From the NCBI GenBank assembly GCA_037974665.1, contig CM075778.1, forward strand, positions 12,079,001-12,143,000: 64,000 nt of DNA, in the 5' to 3' direction. Positions 47,344 through 58,406 of the stretch are shown in pieces. The notes under the pieces are model-generated. The model did no database searches. It had not been told where the DNA came from and saw nothing but the letters and a program-made list of their open reading frames with translations. A program made the position numbers and the translations under genes. The DNA is from Ehretia macrophylla (Eukaryota > Streptophyta > Magnoliopsida > Boraginales > Ehretiaceae). Every line of letters begins with the position of its first letter. Position 1 is the first letter of the stretch.

Positions 47344-47434
47344 AATACCCATATTAAATATTTAATAAATAAATAATATATTATCCATTTTCAAAAAATA
47401 CATTAAATTAGCTTTTAGGGCATCTAGTCTAGTA

Positions 47435-47932
47435 GTTCCACATATTTTATATATTCTCTGGAAAAGAAATCTCAACTTTTCGCTTTTTGCTATGTAAGAA
47501 ATCTCGGCTTTGTTGCCTGAATCTTGCAAGCAATTTGATATATACTACGAGCAAAGGGTAAATATTCTTGAAATCACTTAACCACATTGCTATCTTTATT
47601 TCTTTTTTCACATTGCTATGTCTTTTTTATGACAATATAAAAACTATAGGCAACCACGGGTTCTACTGGACAAGGATTTCAGGGGTGAAACATCTCCTAA
47701 ATTGATTTATCTGTAAACTTGACTTTGCCTCCATTGAAAAAAAAAAATGTATTAAGAAAGCTGGCAAATAACAAACTCTTAAAGTTGATTATAAACGAAG
47801 CAACATTACAAATTATTCTTGCAATACATGAAAGATAGCATGCGACGAGATAGATGAAAGCAATTACATTTACATGTTCTTACAAAAGGGTAAAGTATAG
47901 CTCGAGTGATATAAAGCATTAATAAATGGCGT
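47435..47932. other. Intergenic DNA downstream of the LEA gene
   Basis: AT-rich sequence between the copia LTR end and the stop codon of the minus-strand LEA_3 gene. It probably contains that gene's 3' UTR. No other gene seen. Confidence 0.5.
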
Positions 47933-48693
47933 TCAGGATTTCTCCTTGTTGGACAGAAACTTCGCCCTCAAATCAGCAACATCAACCTCACCAAAGTGAT
48001 TCTCCGGAATCCAGTTTCCAGTGTTGGGATCTCTCATCCAAAACACGTCCTTTTGTGCCCCTTGAATCATCCCTCCTCCACCCTGAGTTTTGCTTAAATC
48101 AGCCACCTTCCTCATGACCGTGGATGCCGCTTGCACCTTCACATTCTCTGCTGCAACTGCGTATCCTCTCCTGCATAACACATATTATTCACGTTAATTA
48201 AAAAACGATAACAACACCATCATTCACATATATAGCATCAACAAGAAAAACGATGTTATGGTGATAAGTGATACGGGATTTCTTCATAAAATAAATTAGT
48301 ATTAGGTGGAGTAGCCGTGCCATAATATAGTGATCAAGGAGTTCATAATTTATCAACGTATTTGCATTCTCTAACATAAGGAAACAAACAAGAACGATAG
48401 GGTTGGCTGCATATATGTTCTTTCAATAAGGGTTTTAGAAAAGACACAAGATCATGATTAATGGAGGACACACACACACACACACACATATATATATGCG
48501 CTAAAAAAAAAAAAAAAAAAAGAGAACAGAATTGTAGGCAGAACGTTAAGAACAGAATTGGAAAAGAAAAACAAATATAGAGAAGGGAACGAAGAAATAA
48601 TTAAGGAGCTAGCTACAGTACTGAAGACAAAGTTGAACGTACGACATGTATTTACCTGAGAAACAGAAGGCTATTGGAATAAAGCTTGGCCAT
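47933..48693 (-). CDS. SAG21: LEA_3 family protein (SAG21/LEA5-like), two exons
   Basis: Exon 1 is 48656-48693 (start MAKLYSNSLLFL). The intron is 48171-48655 (GTAAAT...TTATGCAG) and exon 2 is 47933-48170. The product is 91 residues without interruption. Family marks are the RRGYA motif after a short basic, Ser/Leu-rich N-terminus, a Gly-rich stretch (QGGGGM), the conserved DVFWMRDPNTGNWIPENHFG block and the C-terminal DVADLRAKFL. LEA_3/SAG21 proteins are small, stress- and senescence-induced. The Arabidopsis member is imported into mitochondria and linked to oxidative-stress tolerance, and the N-terminus here has the make-up of a transit peptide. It is the only convincing host gene in the window, lying between a copia LTR 0.5 kb downstream and a gypsy LTR 0.7 kb upstream. 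The symbol is by family resemblance; the exact orthologue is not established. Confidence 0.92.
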
Positions 48694-48785
48694 GATTTTG
48701 CAGATTGATCGCTATGGTTGATAGGAACCCTTAGATAATAATATATAGAGAGGTTTTAATGAGCGAAGAGTTTAAGAATAGAAGG

Positions 48786-48795
48786 CTATATATAA
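48786..48795 (-). promoter_or_regulatory. TATA box of the LEA_3 gene
   Basis: The minus strand reads CCCTTATATATAGCC, about 93-100 bases upstream of the ATG. This is a normal distance for a plant TATA box plus a short 5' UTR. Confidence 0.6.
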
Positions 48796-48799
48796 GGGT

Positions 48800-49405
48800 A
48801 GTACAAGTTGTAGTGAGTTGTGATCACTTGAAACATAAACACCTCAGATTCTCAATGACTTCTTGATGACTACGTAATTAAAGGATTCCCGATTCCCATG
48901 AAGATTAGGAAAATTCCTTTTAAGAAGTCAATTTCCTAAATTTATTCAATAGTTCGAATTTTAGGAAAATAGATTTAATTCCTTCTGCCAATAACTTGTA
49001 ACAAAAACTATATACCAATGGATTTCAAGTTTCAATTTGGTCGATCCTCAGATCCTGCGCATAGTGATAATACATCTCGAAGGTCGAAGGAGGTGATAAA
49101 GTGAAATAAATGCCAAATATCTTCCACAGAAAGGAGTAGAGATTTAGATCTGATCCCAACTATATATGGTTAACTGTTCAAATTACTTTATGTTAATGCA
49201 TTATCAATTTATTATCATTAAATTTCTCCTATAATGTTATGAGCTAATCCAAGGAGTACTATGTGGGTCAAAGTAGGTGAGCACCATATGACACCAGTAT
49301 ATCATTTGCGTATGTATTTATTCATTCTTTTGTAGTCATCTTCTATGGGTTGGACATGGCTTATTCAGTAGCCTGACCGTTTAGTATTGGTCTTATGCAT
49401 CGTTG
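48800..49405. other. Upstream region of the LEA_3 gene
   Basis: Probable promoter region of the minus-strand gene. No ORF or element end recognised. A gypsy LTR starts around 49411. Confidence 0.45.
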
Positions 49406-49410
49406 TATTA

Positions 49411-49939
49411 TGTGATGTGCCATAAAATAAAGCCCAAACCAATACGCAAGACCCAAAACCTACAAAGGAGGGCTAGACTAAATAATAGTCCTAAAATGTG
49501 ACTGGGTTGTGGCCTAACTAACAAACTAAGTCAACCACTTGAGATGCCGTTGACTAGTTAAAGGCAATCACAACTAACTCAAGAGAACATGCCCTAAGAG
49601 CTCAAAAAGTACTACGGGGAATAACCCCCACATAAATCGTGGGTCAATCCCACTCTCCACAACGAAATCATGAGCATAGCTTTACCTATAAAAACGCACT
49701 GCAACATCCAAAAAGGGGGCAACACATTCTCACTGAGCAAGTTACTTTATTTTATTACTTTTCCAAGCTTTATCCGAGCTCTCCTGTCCCCATAACTGAC
49801 TTAAGCATCGGAGTAGGGCCCAAGGTATACCCCTGGGTCCTTTGTTTTGCAGGTAATCTAGCTTGGATTCTCAATTGTTAGGCACAGAGGAGAAGTTTCA
49901 ATCCAATTTTTGAGGTCCAACTCAAATCCGACCTTAACA
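49411..49939 (+). repeat. 5' LTR of the Tat-like element (start approximate)
   Basis: The right end CCTTAACA is followed by the PBS-like sequence. A TATA box (CTATAAAAACG) is at 49685. The left end is placed at TGTGATGTGCC (49411), but TGTATTATG at 49404 is an alternative. No second LTR is available for comparison. Confidence 0.55.
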
Positions 49940-49940
49940 G

Positions 49941-49960
49941 TTTGACACCGTCTGTGGGAA
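49941..49960 (+). promoter_or_regulatory. Primer-binding site of the Tat-like element
   Basis: TTTGACACCGTCTGTGGGAA follows the LTR end by one base. It resembles the TTTGGCGCCGTCTGTGGGAA phrase found after LTRs of this gypsy group. Confidence 0.6.
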
Positions 49961-49989
49961 AGACTTGATCATCCCATTGAGAAACCGAT

Positions 49990-51596
49990 ATGGTATACAC
50001 AAGGAGTCAAGCTACTGGTGATAATCGACTTGCTTAGGATGAGCATACACTTCTAGGACCAGGGAATCCAACTCTGCTAACATTTGCTTATCTACCTCCA
50101 CCAGCAATCACCACATATTCTCCTATGGTGACCACTGCAGCAACAACTACACCAACAATGGCCATTCTACCAAACTTGGCCTCGTTATCTCAGGCAACAG
50201 ACTTGCCAACCCTGGAACAGATATTCAATAGCCTGCAAAGAGCAATGAACCAATTCATGCAAACTCAGGCAGCCCCAAAAGTAGTCGTGGGTCAGCCCTA
50301 AATAAACCCGCGCTACATAACCTAACTAGGTAGGGAGGTTGAACTCCAACCTCCAAACAATAAGATAATGACACGAACTTAATTGAGCCAGTAGATGGAC
50401 CTGAGAACACTAGAACCAGGTTGCAGGCGGCAGGCTTTAAAGGGCTTGAAGCTTCGCAGACACGTCAAGAGTATCGTGCCCGAAGGAATCGATCTCTCTC
50501 TAGAGAGACTCAGGAAGAACAAATCCCAAAGGGATACAAGCTCTCAAATCTACCTACTTATGACGGGATAGTATCTCCAAAAGCTCACTTGCAAGTCTTT
50601 GATCATCACATTAACTTCTATGGTGTGTCCGACCTGGTTAAGTGTAAAGCTTTTCCCACTACCCTGGTCAGCGCAGCTCGTAGATAGTTCTCGAAGCTGC
50701 CTGCTGGATCTGTAGGGAGTTATGAGTAGTTATCTAATGAGTTCTTGAACCATTTTGTTAGTAACAAATAACCCTCTAAACTCATGGATTCCTTATTGAA
50801 CATCAAACAATGAAAGAGAAAAACCCTCTGAGAATACATACAGAGGTTCAATCAAGAAGCACTTGATGTGCCAGACATATAACAGTCCGTCACTTTGGTG
50901 GCATTCATGCAAGGTTTAAATTCACAATCCTTCCAAGACTCACTAGCTCGGAAAGCCCTATGAACCCTCTTGGAGCTAATGGCCAGAACAGAAAAGTATA
51001 TACATTTAGAAGAGGTAATATTGGCCAAATGAGAGGAAGAAATGGACTTTGGAAGACATAATCCTAGAAGGGGTTTAGATACTAGAGTTGATAAGAAGAA
51101 TGGGCCATCAAGAGGAAAGCAGGAAAGCTCGAAAAATGGAAGATACAAAGAGTATTACCCCATTGAATAACCCTAAAGCTGAGATCTTGTATGAGATTCG
51201 AGTAAAGGAAAACCTAAAATGGCCTAAGAAGATGAATGGTAACTCAGATAAGTAAAACTAAGATAAATATTGCAAGTTCCATGACAATCACGGTCATGAT
51301 ACCGAATAGTACAAACAACTAAGGGACAAGATTGAGTCATTGGTTAAAAGGGGAAGACTTGCTGACTATTTAATCAGAGAACGTAGAGGTTGGAGAGAAC
51401 AAGAACCCCAGTGATACCGAGATTGGAGCCCTAGGCCTAGGCACCTCGACAAACACACCAGGGTTATAGACACTATAGCAGGGGTCCTACCGCATGAGGT
51501 GAAACGAGGGTAGAAAACAAATCTTATATGAGGTCAGGAAATGGCAAATCTCTCACGACTAAACCTAATAGGCAATAGCAGATAACCTTTACCTTG
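49990..51596 (+). pseudogene. Gag of the Tat-like element, many stops
   Basis: It starts with ATG at 49990 (MVYTRSQATGDNRLA, then a stop). A Pro/Thr-rich N-part is followed by the retrotransposon gag domain at about 50535-51000 (LPTYDGIVSPKAHLQVFDHH, LVAFMQGL) and a CCHC-less zinc-type motif CKFHDNHGHDTE near 51275. It then reads LVKRGRLADYL (51341-51373). Numerous TAG/TGA stops interrupt the frame. The coding sequence runs into the insertion point of the solo LTR at 51602. Confidence 0.78.
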
Positions 51597-51601
51597 GAGG
51601 A

Positions 51602-54255
51602 TGTCATGCCTCGACTCCGACCTATCGCTAGGCTAAGGCTGAAACATGACGTGTCAATACTTAATCCCTGTGAGATCAGAAGGTAGCAACCTAAACAGTC
51701 ATAATACACCATAAGAAGTTCCAAAGGACTTCTAAACGTCTCCTAAAACACCGGCCTTAAAGGGTTAAACATCCTGTTACATAATTACAAGACTTAAATT
51801 CATCCATTCAATCATCCCAAACCTAGGTCTAGTAAGTAAAATAATCAACTTAGCTAAGTATCTATTGGACCAAAAGAATATACATCATAATAAGTTGATG
51901 AATTGTATGAAATCATCCTATTACAACAAGTAGTACATTTTCAAAGGCAAGCACGCAGATCAAACAAGGTAGAAATCCAACTCAACATGTCAATGAAGCT
52001 TTCGAACTACACAAGGGCCTACTCGGACTACTCTTTACTTGAAATTGTCAAAAGAGAGGTGAGCTTATCTGGCACCAAAGCTCAGCGAGGGAGGAAATGG
52101 GAAAGGTTTTCACAAATGTTTTATCATTTCGCAAACTCCTTTATAAAACCATGCTGTGCATATACAACAATTAACAAGAACGAAATCAAGCATAATAACA
52201 AGAAATCAACTCTTCTCCCTGAGCAAGATTGGTTGAACATATAATAAAAGGATACGGGCAACACTTTTCCCCAATGAGCTCAAGGGACCAAGTGAGAATG
52301 ATTGCAAATGTTGGAGAAAGGGCAATATTTTTCCCCAAAGACCTCAAGGGACCAAGTGAGAATGGTTGCAAATGTTGGAGATGCCCAGTCTCGATGCTTC
52401 ATCAATTTCACAACCTTATACACCAAATAAGAGGGTACTTCATGGAGACAACCTAACCATGGTAGCCCAAGTCCGTCCTGGCAAGTCCAACGCCGCCCAG
52501 GCAGCCCAGAACTTCTACTGTGGGGTTTTATTAACTTAATTGTATCATTTATTTACCTTCCATCTCTCCAAGGAGAATTCACCGAGCGAGAGTGGATTCA
52601 AATGTAAAAACAAGCTCGGAGGCAACAAAGTAGGTTGTCATTGATTAATAATAGTAATCAAAGACATAATAATATAATCATGATCCAAATAGAGTTCATA
52701 TAACATATTAACATGCATGAGAAGATAGACCAAGTAGGATTCCTCCGATAGCCAAGCATAATCATGAATGCAGCAAGAAGTTCATGCTCATTCGGTGTTC
52801 ATAGCTAGGTTCTAATGCAATGTATTTACATGTATAAGGTAAAGGCTAGCTTATATGTTCAATGCTTACCAAATCAAAGTCCCAAAAAGGTTCATGGAAC
52901 AAGTTAGAAACAACGAAACAAAGTGTACAAGAAAGGGGGCAAAATAGGTTAAGCAAATGAAGAGAGACAGGGGAGTCGGGCAAGACCTAGCTTAAACAGT
53001 TAATTTTTCTACTCTCCTAAACTCCAAATAATCTAATTTTTATATAGAATTAAATCTTATCGAATGTAGATAGTTCTAGAATTAAACAGAACTTAATTCA
53101 GAATTGAATTGATTGAGATATGGTCTTTAGAAAAATATTGCGCAAAGCTAAAAACCATCCAATCAACTGATTCAGTCGATCGGATCTGAATTTAGTTGAC
53201 CGGCAGTAGTATTAGGTTGATTGATTAGGTCGACCGGATCTGACTCCGGTCGACTAGACCCGTCAGCAAAATGCACGAAATTCTATTTTCTTGTTTATTT
53301 TGCCAAGCCTCTTAACTCTAAACCTTGGTTACCAAACACAAACTCCATTACTTTACAACCTCAAAAACACAACTTATCATGCTATAACATCATCCAATTG
53401 CCAATTCCATCAAGAAACAAGCAAAGCACAAGACTCAACATTTATAACACATATATGATTACCTTCCAAGATTTCTCACCTATTATGCATAGTCTACTAC
53501 CTATACCATAATTCATGTTTATTCCCATCCAAGCATCATACAAACATGTATAAGCAAGATCAAGCAAAGAATATTATTACAACTCAACCTTAAAACCCTA
53601 GATCTCTACAACAAGCTCAAAACCATTCTATAAGCATATATATGTACATGGATGATGCTTAATACTTATATAACATATAATCATGAACCATGTGAGCTTT
53701 ACAAAACATTTTGAAAATATCCCTCACCTTAGATCTCAAAATGGAAAGCGAGATAAGCAAGATATGCTCTTGAAGAAGCTAGAAATGCAAGAAGAATGGT
53801 TGAAAATGGTTTAGGATTACTCTTCTTTTCTTCTTTCTTCTTCTTTTCTGTTTTTCTCTCTTCTCTTCAGATCATGTAGTTTAGTGTGTGTGTGTTGTTG
53901 CATTTTGTTGTGTGTGTGTGGTGTAATGTGTGCGTTTTGTTAGGTAGACAAATATCTAAAGCTCCAAAAGATTAAGTTGCCCCCTAACCAAAAGCTTATT
54001 TTCTAGTTTGCCCTTCTAGCTAGTTTCTAACTAATTGGTGCTAGTGTGATGCAATATCATTTAATTATTATCTACGTTACTTAAATTACTCAAAGACACA
54101 TAATTGAATTTAAATGCACGTTAAAAGAGGCATGGACACGTAAAACAATGTAAATGCATATTAATTAATATAAATGCAAATTAAATCTTGCAAAGATACA
54201 TGAAATTCTATAAAATGCATATGGGCTCTATATTGGCTCGGTATGGAGTCTCACA
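51602..54255 (-). mobile_element. Solo LTR nested in the Tat-like element
   Basis: It starts TGTCATGCCTCG and ends GGAGTCTCACA, 2654 bp, with a perfect 5-bp TSD GAGGA (51597-51601 and 54256-54260). Removing it and one TSD copy rejoins an open frame leading into the protease (HDDPLL, DTGSS). The orientation is inferred from resemblance to the solo LTR at 4097 (for example 52060-52110 against 4590-4650). It includes a GT-rich stretch near 53885-53925 and paired GGTCGACCGG/AGTCGATCGG words at 53165-53265. ORFs inside it are not supported. Confidence 0.8.
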
Positions 54256-54260
54256 GAGGA

Positions 54261-56921
54261 CCTCATAGGGCTTATCGTTCTACATGATGATCCTCTGTTG
54301 ATCAAGGTAACAATTGTTAATTTCATTGCAAAGAGAATAATGGTTGATACAGGTAGCTCGATAAAAGTGCTATTCCTGATTGTCATTCTTAAGCTCGATA
54401 TTGATCGTAACAATTTAAGGCCCATGAGAGATACCCAATTTGAATTCATAGGAGAGTCTTTTCAATCGGAAGACATCATCAACCTACCATTAACCTTGGG
54501 GACAAGGAAAAAAAAGGTTAACATTATGAGGAACTTTATCGTGATGGATTGCAGATCTGCCTATAACGGAATCATAAATGAGTAGCCCTGAACCAATTTC
54601 GTGCTATGGCCTCCCCTACCATTAGAAGCTAAGATTTCCTACTCCAACAGGGATATCTACCATTAGGGGAGACCAACTTCTAGCCCGAGGTACTATACAA
54701 TATCACTAAAAAACCCAGGACCAACAACATAGCTATTAGAGGCCCTCCAAGGAAGAAGAAGAAAAAAGGCCAATTCTAGCAGAAAAGCTGACAAAAATAG
54801 AGCCGACCTTTAACAAAAAGGTCAAGGTCGGCAGCAGCCTCGCGCCAGAGTATAAGAAAGGTATAATCAACTTTATTTCAAATAATATACACGTATTTGC
54901 CTAGTCTTCAACTAATATGATAGGGGTAGATCCAAGCATAGACGTCCATCGCTTAAATGTGGAACCAACTCACCGACCTTTTTGCCCAAAGAAAAGACAA
55001 TTCGGTATAGAAAAGAGCATAACATTTGAGAAGAAGTAAAGAAGCTACTAGAAGCTTCCATATTCGAGAGGTTGAGTACCCCGAATGGTTAGCCAATATT
55101 GTACTGGAGCTAAAATGCAATGGTAAATGGCAACTCTGTGTTGACTATACAAACCTCAACAAGGCTTGTCCAAAGGACTGCTACTCGCTACCAAGGATAG
55201 ACCAGCTGGTAGATGCAACTTCAGACTATGAGCTTTTCACATTCATGGACGCTTTCAAAGGATACAACCAGATTAGTATAGCTCAACAAGATAAAGATCA
55301 AAAGTGGCCAGAGACATGTGTTAACCTCACCGAAGTGTTTGCCGTTATGAAAAGGTTTGGGATCAAGCTCAACCCTGAGAAATGCGCCTTTGGGTATAAA
55401 GGTCGGCAAATTCCTAAGTTTCATTGTGACTAGTCGAGGTATTGAGGTAAATCCAGAGAAGATCCAAGCTTTCCTAGAAATGAATCAACCTAAGAGCATC
55501 AAAGAAGTTCAGTCATTAGCCAAAAAAGTAGCTGCATTAAGTCACTTCATGTCTAAGTTTCCAGACAAATGTGCTCATTTCTTCAAAGTACTTAGGAAGC
55601 CGATGGATTTTCGGTAGATAGAGAAGTGTCAGAGGTTATTTGAGAACTTAAAAGAATACCACAAATCTCCCCTATTGCTATGCTGAACCGATCCGGGCGA
55701 TATGGTGACCCTCTATTTGGCCAACTCCGCTACGGTAGTAACAACCGCTTTAGTCAAGGAGGAAGGAAGAAAACAATGACCTGTGTACTACGTTAGCAAA
55801 ATCCCTAGTGGTGTAGAGCTGAGATACTCAACCATTGAGCGAATTTCCCTCACCCTAGTGACAACCTCAAGAAAGTTGAAGCATTGCTTTGATGCTCACA
55901 CAATCAAAGTGATGACTGACATGGCACTAAGACAAGTCTTGCACAAGATAAAGACATTAAAGAAACTCCTCAAGTAGGCTATAGAGCTCAATTAATTTGT
56001 CATACACTATCAACTCGCACATCCTTTAAAGCCCAAGTTATTCCTCATTTTATAGTGGAATATACCGAGAGGCTAGACCTAAAGACAGAGAAGCCTTGGG
56101 TAATCTAGGTAGATAGAGCCTCAAGAAAGCAAGAAAACAGAGTTGGTGTAGTCATCACGAATCCCATTGGAGGAGCTACAATATGCTCTAAAATTTCAGT
56201 TTCAAGTGTCAAATAATGAGGCAAAATATGAAGCCTTGATAGCAGGTCTCAAAGCAATGATAGCTCAAGGGGCTCGGACAATAGATGCAACCAAGTCGTG
56301 AGGGAGTTTGAAGCAAAGAACCCTTCTATGCAGGTATACCTCCGGAAAGTAAAAGAACTAATATTAGGATTAAAAAGGTTCTACAATTAACAGGTCCCCT
56401 GAACAGAAAATTAAAAGGCAGATGCTCTCTCGTGCCTTGCTTTAGGGACCCTCTGACCTACCACAATCAAAATTGACAAAATAGAAAGACTAGAGGTGAT
56501 CACGGATGAGGTCGAGATGGAGATACTTGCCATGAACATCTAAGATATGTGGACAGAACCCGTACAGACATATCTCAAGTATGGATAGCTACTTCAGGAT
56601 AGGGTAGAAGCGATAAAAATCAAGAAGTATACTTCCAGGTTTACCATCATATGAGGGCAGTTGCACAAAATATATTACTCATGGCCACTATTAAAATGTG
56701 TAAACCTGCTGGAAGAAAACTACATACTTAGAAAAGTCCACGAAGGGATGTGTAGAAATCACCTTGGAGCCAAAACACTAACACAGAAAGTCCTGAGGCT
56801 AGGGTATTTCTGCCCTACCGTTCAATAGGATTCTCAAGACTTAGTGAAAAAATATGATACATACCAGAGGTATGAAAAAATACAAAGGCAGGCCAGCTAC
56901 CGAGTTCACAACCATGACTAA
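54261..56921 (+). pseudogene. Protease, RT, RNase H and integrase start of the Tat-like element
   Basis: Protease: IMVDTGSSIKVLF (54340-54380). RT: EWLANIVLELK, WQLCVDYTNLNKACPKDCY, FMDAFKGYNQI (55080-55275). It then jumps from DKDQ directly to EVFAVMKRFGIKLNPEKCAF, so about 55 residues including the YIDD catalytic motif are deleted near 55300. RT continues as GKFLSFIVTSRGIEVNPEKI (55400-55480). RNase H ends at ADALSRLA (about 56420-56445). The integrase zinc finger keeps the His part (NHLGAKTL), but its CxxC reads YDTY (near 56850), both Cys changed to Tyr. Several frameshifts and stops are present. The element cannot replicate. Confidence 0.82.
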
Positions 56922-58145
56922 TGTTGGGTATATTATTGATATATTATTTCAGCACTTTTTAACTTAAATTTTGTTAGTTCTTGGGTAATTTATGAGCAAT
57001 TTGATTGGTTTTGTGTTTGATTTTCTACATAGGTGATTTCCATGAGAAAGTCTAAGTTTGAGGCAAAGATTGAAGAGAAATGACAAAGGATTAGCTTTTA
57101 TGCAACTTGTGGAGCAATTGAAGAGAAATCAGAAGTAGCACAGTCATAGCGCAGCTGTGCAGCATCGCGGGAAATTAAAGGGCATTTTTTGTAAAATGGC
57201 GTGAAAAGAAAATAACCCTAGGAAATAAAAGGCAACAAACATTTCTGGCAAATCAGGCTTTTGGGTGGCTGGTTTTTGCAGCAGAAAAAATGTTCCAGAG
57301 GGGAAAGAAAGAGAGGATTCGTGAGTTGAAGACAGAGGAAAGATCCAGAGACAGACTTCTGTCCCAATTCTTCTCTAAATCCTAGTTTTCTCTATCTCTC
57401 TTATCAACGTTACAATTGGAATTTTATTTAATTTTTTTTAATGATGTTCTAAGTTATTTTTCTAGTGCTACGATGTAGCCAGATTATGAATATTTGATGC
57501 TTTTTGGTTTTGATCGATTGATGAACTATTCCATATATGCGTTGATTATTTAATTCTAAGTTTAATGCTTGTGATTGCCTGATCAACAATTACATGACTC
57601 GTGGTTTGTTTGAGACTAAGAAGTGATAACTAAATTAGACCACGTGTGAAATACCATTAAATCGTCATAAGCTAGAGATAGTTATGAGATCCAGTGCAAC
57701 GCTTGAATTTCTAGGGCTTAATGTGTTCCATAAGTTCACAATTATCACAAAGATGTAGTTAGCTTACTTATTGGGATAGGTTATTAATGCTTGAGAAAAA
57801 TTAATATCTACTTTTGCGAAATTGCTGGCAACGTAGGGAATAGACATCAATTGATTTAAATCAATAGTTTCAAGTAGGATTAATCTTGGTAAAATCGGAA
57901 TCCCTAGACCCTATTAATTATTGAATTACCATCTTTTGTTAATTTCGTAATTGTTTTAGTTGCTATTTTTATAAGTTTTATAATTTCTTTAGTCGTTAGT
58001 TACAAACTCTCAATTCATGATTGTCCAAATAAAGTTAGAGCTACACCAATTTTGGTACTTAATAATCATAGTCCTCGTGGGAACGATCTTTACTTACTAC
58101 TTTATTACTTGTTGTGATACGTGCATTTGCGTTAGAAATCACACA
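56922..58145 (+). repeat. 5' LTR of the Athila-like element
   Basis: About 1224 bp, from TGTTGGGTATATT to GTTAGAAATCACACA. The left edge is where the integrase sequence of the Tat-like element stops. No second LTR is visible, so the ends are by eye. Confidence 0.68.
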
Positions 58146-58154
58146 ATAAGTTTT

Positions 58155-58172
58155 TGGCGTCGTTGTTGGGGA
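58155..58172 (+). promoter_or_regulatory. Primer-binding site of the Athila-like element
   Basis: TGGCGTCGTTGTTGGGGA, with three changes from the usual Athila PBS. The changes are C to T, fitting methylation decay. Confidence 0.75.
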
Positions 58173-58406
58173 CTGTGTCAATTATTAATATCGACACCAA
58201 ATAGCTTTAATTTTACTTTGAATTTTATTTTATTTTATTATTCATTTTATAACTTTTTTGTTATTCGTCTTTCAGGAACATATTTCTCTAGGTGTATACG
58301 AAAGTTGGGAGGTAGCAAGTTGTTGCCTTTTGATCCTAAGATAGAACGGATATGTCGAAAGAACAGAAATGAGAAAAGAGCTACTACCTATCATTTGTAA
58401 GGGAAT

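Larger units (their letters stand above)
11326..47434 (-). mobile_element. Ty1/copia retrotransposon, host of nested insertions
   Basis: The pieces lie in the order 3' LTR, RNase H, RT, integrase, protease (12.7-15.6 kb), then gag and zinc knuckle (32.0-33.0 kb), leader, PBS (35106-35118) and 5' LTR (35120-36520 and 47347-47434), all reading on the minus strand. If the nested elements and their duplicated target bases are removed, the reading frame continues across the protease gap. This ties the two halves to one element. After removal it spans roughly 9 kb. Gene order PR-INT-RT-RH is the copia order. All coding parts carry stops and frameshifts. The right end reads CTAGTA where the left LTR has CTAACA, so it has mutated. 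No TSD could be confirmed. Confidence 0.82.
35120..47434 (-). repeat. 5' LTR of the large copia element, split by a CACTA transposon
   Basis: The LTR parts are 35120-36520 and 47347-47434, about 1.49 kb together. A minus-strand TATA box (CCTATATAAAGG) is at about 35448-35460. The sequence continues across the CACTA insertion exactly as in the other LTR (AAATAAAAT then ACCCATATTAAATATTT, as at 12590-12615). Confidence 0.8.
49411..56921 (+). mobile_element. Tat-like Ty3/gypsy retrotransposon, 3' truncated and interrupted
   Basis: A 5' LTR (to 49939) is followed by a PBS-like stretch with CACCGTCTGTGGGAA, then gag, protease, RT, RNase H and the start of integrase, the Ty3/gypsy order. The gag words (YCKFHDNHGHDTE, LVKRGRLADYL) and RT/RNase H wording are those of the Tat/Retand group; group placement is from memory of the style. 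A solo LTR sits at 51602-54255, and an Athila-like element starts at 56922 inside the integrase zinc-finger region. The 3' part is not in the window. Heavily mutated. Confidence 0.82.

Noticed and set aside
46674-47352. Ser/Phe-rich minus-strand ORFs at the right end of the CACTA element
   Set aside because: They arise from reading GGAGACGAAA-type subterminal repeats in reverse. No domain.
47926-48117. Plus-strand ORF over the LEA gene
   Set aside because: Antisense shadow of exon 2 of the SAG21-like gene.
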